Positions 18,530 through 23,881 of a stretch of DNA of 23,881 bases are shown one piece after another; the stretch's first letter is position 1, and each line of letters opens with the position of its first letter. The notes under the pieces are model-generated. The model saw only the letters and a program-made list of their open reading frames with translations, had not been told where the DNA came from and made no database searches. Made by a program: the position numbers and the translations under genes. This DNA is from Scleroderma bovista (Eukaryota; Basidiomycota; Agaricomycetes; Boletales; Sclerodermataceae). Location of the stretch: assembly GCA_037178675.1 (NCBI GenBank), contig JAYMGJ010000429.1, positions 1 through 23,881 on the forward strand. The letters are read 5' to 3'.

Positions 18530-18579
18530 GTCTGGGACACCTGATGTGTCTGACATGTCTGACATGGTCTGTCCCAGAC
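18530..18579. repeat. inverted repeat GTCTGGGACA / TGTCCCAGAC
   Basis: Perfect 10-bp arms at 18530-18539 and 18570-18579 surround a run of TGTCTGACA units. It may be part of a small non-autonomous element whose ends were not found. The following 18600-18900 holds only a short inverted repeat (TAGAGGAA at 18764-18771 with TTCCTCTA at 18780-18787). Confidence 0.55.
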
Positions 18580-18901
18580 ACTTCAGACACTTGACGAATT
18601 GCTGATGTGTATGCGACCGGGTTCCTCAGCGGAACTGGTTGAAAGCTTTGTGATGGCTGGAGCTATGTACAAGTTCACGTTCTGTCGAACGACCTCTGAA
18701 AGAAATGCGTCCGAATTCCTGAACGACTGTAACCACCTTGCGAATAAAAGCAAACTCTCCTTATAGAGGAACGTCTATTTTCCTCTACGAAGAGAGTCTG
18801 GCTTAGGGAGACTTGAGAAATGCCACAGGTCCAGAAGCTGAACATTATCATACATGGCGAAGGTAGTGGCGCGCGTGCGTTGTCGCACCACCTGGCACCA
18901 T

Positions 18902-18942
18902 CACGTGGTCGTGACATGAGCATACCTTGAGGCCTACATAAA
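18902..18942 (+). promoter_or_regulatory. possible promoter of the Crinkler-like gene
   Basis: A perfect E-box CACGTG (18902-18907) lies about 29 bp upstream of a TATA-like ACATAAA (18936-18942), which is itself 34 bp upstream of the ATG at 18977. The spacing is plausible, but these short motifs can occur by chance. Confidence 0.35.
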
Positions 18943-18976
18943 GTCGGCGCGTGAATTCATTCGTCCGTGCCACAAC

Positions 18977-21218
18977 ATGGAAGCACTCACACTCAACTGT
19001 TGGGTCCGTGATCGGGATGCTACAGAGATCTTCGAGATCAACATTCCAAGATCAATGACTGTCGGAGCCCTGAAAGAAGCCATTAAGAACAAGCAGTCAG
19101 CAACTTTTCCTTTTCGCGACGTGAACGCGAGCTACCTTTCTCTTTACAAGCCCAGTGAACCCGTGGCCAAACCCTACGAAGAAAATCTCAGCAATATCGT
19201 TCTCTCTGAGCTGGGGGGACCCTTGCAACCATTGGATAAACTATCGGATCTGTTCACAGCAGCACAACCCGAAACGCATATCCACATCATTGTCGGTATG
19301 TACATGGCCGTCACAATCCTAGCTTGCTCTTATCATTGATTACTGGTTATTCAGATACACCATACCCGACAATCTTTTACTGGTTTCGAGGTGGAGAGAC
19401 TGAGCAAGAAAGTTCATTGAAAATTCAATCAAAGGAAACAATCTCGGAAGTCAAACAGCAGCTCACAAAGCGTCACGCTAAGCTTCGTGATGTACCCGAT
19501 GCTTGCATAAGACTGTACAGGATTTTGGAGGATAACATCGAGGAGTATCTTGACAAGATGAATGAGGGCAAGCGCCTCAACGGCAGACAAAAAATATCCG
19601 ATTGTTTTGCGGATGTCCCTGTTCTCCAAACGTATTGTGTCGTTATCGAAATTGTTCAAACCGACTGTAAGTGATCGTCTGACCTCATTGAGTCATACTG
19701 AATCCCGGACCGCAGCGATAGTGAAATCAAGACTTCCTCCGCCGACTTCCGGCCAAGTGATCGCAGGAGAGGATCTGACCGACGAAGGGGATCCGATTAA
19801 AGTGGCGCGGAACGAGTTCCTCAAAGGTCGTCCCTCAAAGGCTCCTTCTGATTCATCGCATCCTTCGTCATTCCGTGGGTCGCAACGAAATCCGACGACG
19901 CAGATACGCTGTGGCCGTCCTCGCGATCCCGAAGAGACTATTCCGGCGACGCTTTTACATCCAGCGTTTGGGCAGTTCCTGGACGACTGCAAGACTCACT
20001 CGATAACAGAAGAAGATAATGTTTTCATCGGAAAGTTTGCAAATGCCATGTCGGAGGTGTATGATAACGAAAAAGAGCGAGTGGACAAGGTCAACGCGGT
20101 GCTTGCAAGCTACGAAATTGGACTTCGCGTTACTGCGAAGAAAGGAACCCAGAATTACCAGGTGGACGGTGACTTGTCCGTCGGCGAATATCGCTACGTG
20201 ATTGCAGAGTTCAAAAATGAGGCAGCAGCCTCTGTCTCAGAGCCATACATGCAAGCTGCGGCGTACTACCTTGAGCGGACGAGAACGCAAGTGCTTGAAA
20301 GCACGGGGTCTCCCCTGCCATGTTTTCTCTTGGTTCTTTTCGGTTAGTTTTCCGATTTCTTTACGATTCACTGACAAGCAGACCGCTCTCTCTCCAGGAC
20401 CATACATTGTCTTTGCTGGTGCTGTGTGGAACCTGCGTCCTGCAGTTCAAATTCTTTCGACACCGCTGGCCTTCAATTATCATTCTACTGATACCGACAA
20501 TCAGATCGCCGCAGCACGCCACATGTCTGCTTTCCGGAAAGCTGTCCGGTCGCTGAAGCAATATTACGAAGTCTTGGCTGTCAATGGACTTTCCAACACG
20601 CTGTCTCACCCGTCGCTTTTCCCATATCCCACAAGTTACGTGTCTCTCGCCGATGGCAGCAAGAAAACATTCTGTTATAGAGAACGGGTCAAGGACGATC
20701 ACAAGCTTCTTTTCTTCGGAACGCTGGTTGAAGACTCGGGCACTGAAGTTCCGATCTGCATCAAATTTGTCCGACGATATTCACGGGAGGCTCATTGGCG
20801 CTGTGCACAGTTAGGTTTCGCACCCGCGTTGCGGGGGTTTGAACAGACCGCGGGTGGTTGGTTCATGGTGGTCATGGATGAGCTCGTTGGCTACAAACCA
20901 TTGAATGACTTGACGGACCGCCTCCCCAAGTCAGCCTTTGAGGAAATCCGCAAGCAGTTGGTCCAATTACATGGCGATGGTTTTGTTCATGGTGATGTCC
21001 GCGATGTAAACTTCATGGTGAGAAAGGGAGCTGGGATGATGATTCAATTCATGATCATCGACTTTGACTGGGCTGGCAAAATAAAGGTGGTATGTTATCC
21101 TCCATATGTGAACAGAAGAGATATAGATAGGCCAGATGGTGCGAGAGATGGGGAGCCTATTTTGGCAGCTCACGACCATTGGATGCTGGACGATATAGTC
21201 AGGAAGAAGGGCAAGTAG
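18977..21218 (+). CDS. Crinkler-like effector-type protein: two Ubl-like units, PD-(D/E)xK nuclease-like domain and kinase-like domain (692 aa)
   Basis: Exons 18977-19295, 19355-19666, 19716-20342 and 20398-21218 join in frame through short GT-AG introns of 49-59 bp. Residues 1-106 resemble the Crinkler (CRN) N-terminal ubiquitin-like header (LNCWVRD at the start, GALKEAIK, LSLYKPSEP, LDKLSDLF). Residues ~107-210 look like a second Ubl-like unit (ISEVKQQL, IRLYRI, GKRLNGRQKISDCF), encoded by its own exon. After a disordered linker with a KGRPSKAPS-type segment, residues ~290-480 carry a PD-(D/E)xK signature: D361/D363, E375-x-K377 (IAEFKNE) and Q390 with YY. Residues ~520-692 are kinase-like: K542 (ICIKF), HGDVRDVN (D619, N624), IDFDWAG (D641), then RPDGARDGEPI. 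CRN proteins combine such headers with nuclease or kinase domains; some act in the host nucleus as effectors and others are proposed to serve in conflict or cell-death roles. All catalytic residues appear present and the frame is open, so this gene looks functional. Location and role are inferred. Confidence 0.8.
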
Positions 21219-21274
21219 GAATAGATGCCTGGAACACAGAAGCTATGTAGATGTGAAATGTGCTAATAATCTTA

Positions 21275-21290
21275 CAAGACAATTGTCTTG
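21275..21290. repeat. 16-bp perfect palindrome downstream of the Crinkler-like gene
   Basis: CAAGACAATTGTCTTG lies 57 bp after the stop codon, just beyond a TAATAAT stretch. It could form a hairpin in the 3' UTR. Significance is unknown. Confidence 0.5.
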
Positions 21291-21489
21291 CACCACTCAG
21301 TCGGTCATAACCATTTAGGCTTGAATGTGAGCACTGGAACTTTGATCTCCGCCCCGTCTTTGCAGCTTGCACTCTAACCAAATTGTTATTCTGTCCCCCT
21401 TTCTAGATTCTCTTCATCCTAAATCCTACTATGGCTGACGAGTGCACTAATACTATGCCACCTGTAGCTGCTCCTACACCCTTGTGCAT

Positions 21490-22179
<690 letters not shown>

Positions 22180-22640
22180 TCAAATGAATTAGCAAGGCGT
22201 TCCAACGCTGGGAGGAGATGCCTACGTAGTGGTTGGAGTGTTTGGGTTTAGGGCTCTGTGAAAAACTTCAGGTGAGTTATTGACATGTTATTAACCTAGG
22301 AAGGTTTGGGAGGGTTATCGCCACGAGTTAAAAGCTAGAACAAGGCCAGCAGCGCTGGAACACACCTTGTTTACGCGGACGCCACCTCCATCAATGAACA
22401 CCAGTGATGACGTACAAAGGAACCACGAATCTCCGCCTTGGAACTGTTACTATCTTCATTCGTATGTCCTTGCCGGCTGCCGCTGAATCTGGGTATGTAG
22501 GAAAGGTAGAAGCTAAGAAACAATGAGGCCTTTCACATGGTGAGCGTTATAGTTGCACTTACAAATTGTCACGGACTGTTTTGACACGAGGATGAAGAAA
22601 CACCACCTGGGCGTCGCACTGTCCCCTATGTCCAGTGCAC
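22180..22640. other. no gene recognised
   Basis: Apart from the possible ubiquitin intron at its left edge (to about 22235), no reading frame, repeat or RNA gene could be supported here. Confidence 0.5.
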
Positions 22641-22699
22641 ATCCATCACTCCAAAGCGCCGAAATGTGTCCATGCCACATACACCTACCCTAGGTGCTG

Positions 22700-22895
22700 T
22701 CCCGAAGTCAACCCACGGGCAGCAACGGACCCTGAATGGGTGGATCTCCTGAAACAGGTTCGGAATGGCAGTTACAAGGAAGTGCACTTATCCATGCTCC
22801 AAGGGCTCGTGCTCACAGAGGGCGGTTGTGCTGCTACCGACTTGCCTTGTGCGCAATGGAAGGGTGCAGTGTTGGTTACTCCCCGTCAGGAAAAA
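22700..22895 (+). pseudogene. probable PIF1-like DNA helicase remnant
   Basis: A short frame contains DPEWVDLLKQVRNG, LSMLQGLVLT, ATDLPCAQWKGAVLVTPRQ. Its order and spacing resemble the C-terminal helicase segment (acid-W...LL..R.G, TD....W..A.LVTPRH) common in basidiomycete PIF1-type helicases, including those carried by Helitrons. The match is lost at the VTPR motif, where a frame change is likely. No other helicase motifs or Helitron ends were found. This could be a captured or decayed fragment; the call is tentative. Confidence 0.4.
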
Positions 22896-23199
22896 GGCTC
22901 AGGCAGGTGTCATAGCTGCCTGCTAAATTGGCACTGCGGAGGTGTTCACTGAAGGGCATCTGAACGAGGTGTGTCGTTCTGGAACTCACGACCCGCACAG
23001 ATGGACTGTATGTATTCACATCTTTTTTCAGATCTGGCCACACCTTGCGCTTGTGCGTCTCACCCGGTCGTGGACGCTCCTCTACTCTCTTGGCCTTCAT
23101 GGCATCTCACTGAATATGTTGTACACGCGGTGCGCGCCGTGCATACCGAATGCATCGGAGCCGAGCCCGCCTAAAGGTGCATTGTCGTAGTCAGCCTGA

Positions 23200-23560
23200 T
23201 GAGTCACGACACGAATGGCCAACGTCCATTACCATCTAGCCAGTGAAAGATGATGATGACCGCGATTACCACCGCGCCTCATCTGTGCAGCCAGCGCGAC
23301 GACAGCGACAGCGGCCACTACCATCAGCACTGTGCAGCTAGCACTACGATGGCGACTGTCACCAGCCAGCACAACGATGACGACAACTGCACCATTCTGC
23401 CAATTCGTTGACGTTGACGATGGCCAACATCATCACTGCAACCAGTGGCACATCAACTATGATGACAATTACCACGATCCCCCACCTTGGCTCCCTCGTG
23501 CAGCTAAAACGTTGATGACGGCCACCACCATACTCCTCTGACTGCCTCCACTACCGCCCC
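23200..23560. repeat. low-complexity, triplet-rich DNA
   Basis: The stretch is rich in imperfect GAC/CAC/GAT triplets (CGACGACAGCGACAGCGGC, GATGACGACAAC, CATCATCACTGC). Long frames here are compositional rather than genic. From 23560 to the window end no feature could be supported. Confidence 0.55.
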
Positions 23561-23881
23561 CACTTCCTCAGTGCGGCCTTCCGTCCCTGCGCTTCCGTTG
23601 CATGGCCCCCAGGCAGTCTGGGAGGGTGCATACTCGACGCGTGCACCCACAATGACGACAACGATCCATTCCCATCTTGTTTGAGCTGTCTGAATACGTA
23701 TCTGGGGATCCATTAGCGATGTGGAAGTCGATGGAAAGTGGAGATCACGAAGAACATGACAACAAAAACAGAGACGTTCGTGTATCTTAGCTGGGAAAAG
23801 TATACAGTCAGCAGGTGAATGTTGTGTCTGAGTGTACAAAACATCAATGTGCAGATCTTTATCTAGCCATCCTTCCTCCGG

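Noticed and set aside
23504..23839. 111-codon minus-strand frame near the window end
   Set aside because: It overlaps triplet-rich low-complexity DNA and shows no domain or splice context.

Overview
This looks like a repeat-rich, gene-poor stretch of a basidiomycete (probably Agaricomycete) chromosome. The evidence is the kind of elements present (Ty1/copia, Ty3/gypsy and two hAT families), short GT-AG introns of 49-63 bp with TACTAAC or CTGAC branch sites, a gene resembling the basidiomycete-specific DUF6532 family, and a Crinkler-type gene with a fungal-style kinase tail. The species cannot be named from the sequence.

Layout. (1) 2-1199: the 3' end of a decayed copia element (RNase H of pol, polypurine tract, 3' LTR). 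(2) 1213-4748: hAT-1, bounded by terminal inverted repeats and a perfect 8-bp target duplication; its transposase carries a stop and a frameshift. (3) 4782-8481: hAT-2, a different hAT family, 17 bp away in the same orientation, again with a perfect 8-bp duplication; its transposase reads through as an intact 8-exon gene of 893 codons. (4) 8666-14260: a Ty3/gypsy element with a small upstream ORF, gag, a textbook -1 frameshift signal, protease, RT and RNase H. It stops abruptly at 14260 with no integrase or 3' LTR. (5) 11307-13309 (element A, inside the RT) and 14261-16359 (element B, at the broken end of pol): two diverged copies of an unrecognised ~2-kb element with TG...CA ends. On the minus strand each has an 11-bp-phased CCAAT array, a TATA box, a 15-nt dyad at a fixed distance from it, a palindrome 8 nt from one end, and a conserved ~145-codon reading frame.

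(6) 16360-18077: a seven-exon gene resembling DUF6532 proteins, which has lost its start because element B abuts its first exon. (7) 18304-18579: tandem and inverted GTCTG-rich repeats. (8) 18977-21218: an apparently intact four-exon gene for a 692-residue Crinkler-like protein with two ubiquitin-like N-terminal units, a PD-(D/E)xK nuclease-like middle and a protein-kinase-like C terminus. (9) 21490-22179, minus strand: a chimeric pseudogene in which a ubiquitin repeat runs directly into a fragment resembling the ribosome-biogenesis factor UTP20. (10) 22700-22895: a likely PIF1-like helicase remnant, then low-complexity triplet-rich DNA to the end.

The most interesting items are the A/B element family with its uncharacterised protein, whose substitutions are skewed to third codon positions, and the Crinkler-type nuclease-kinase gene in a transposon-dense setting. 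The insertion order can be partly read: element A entered an existing gypsy pol, and B sits at a gypsy/gene junction whose flanks do not cleanly match.
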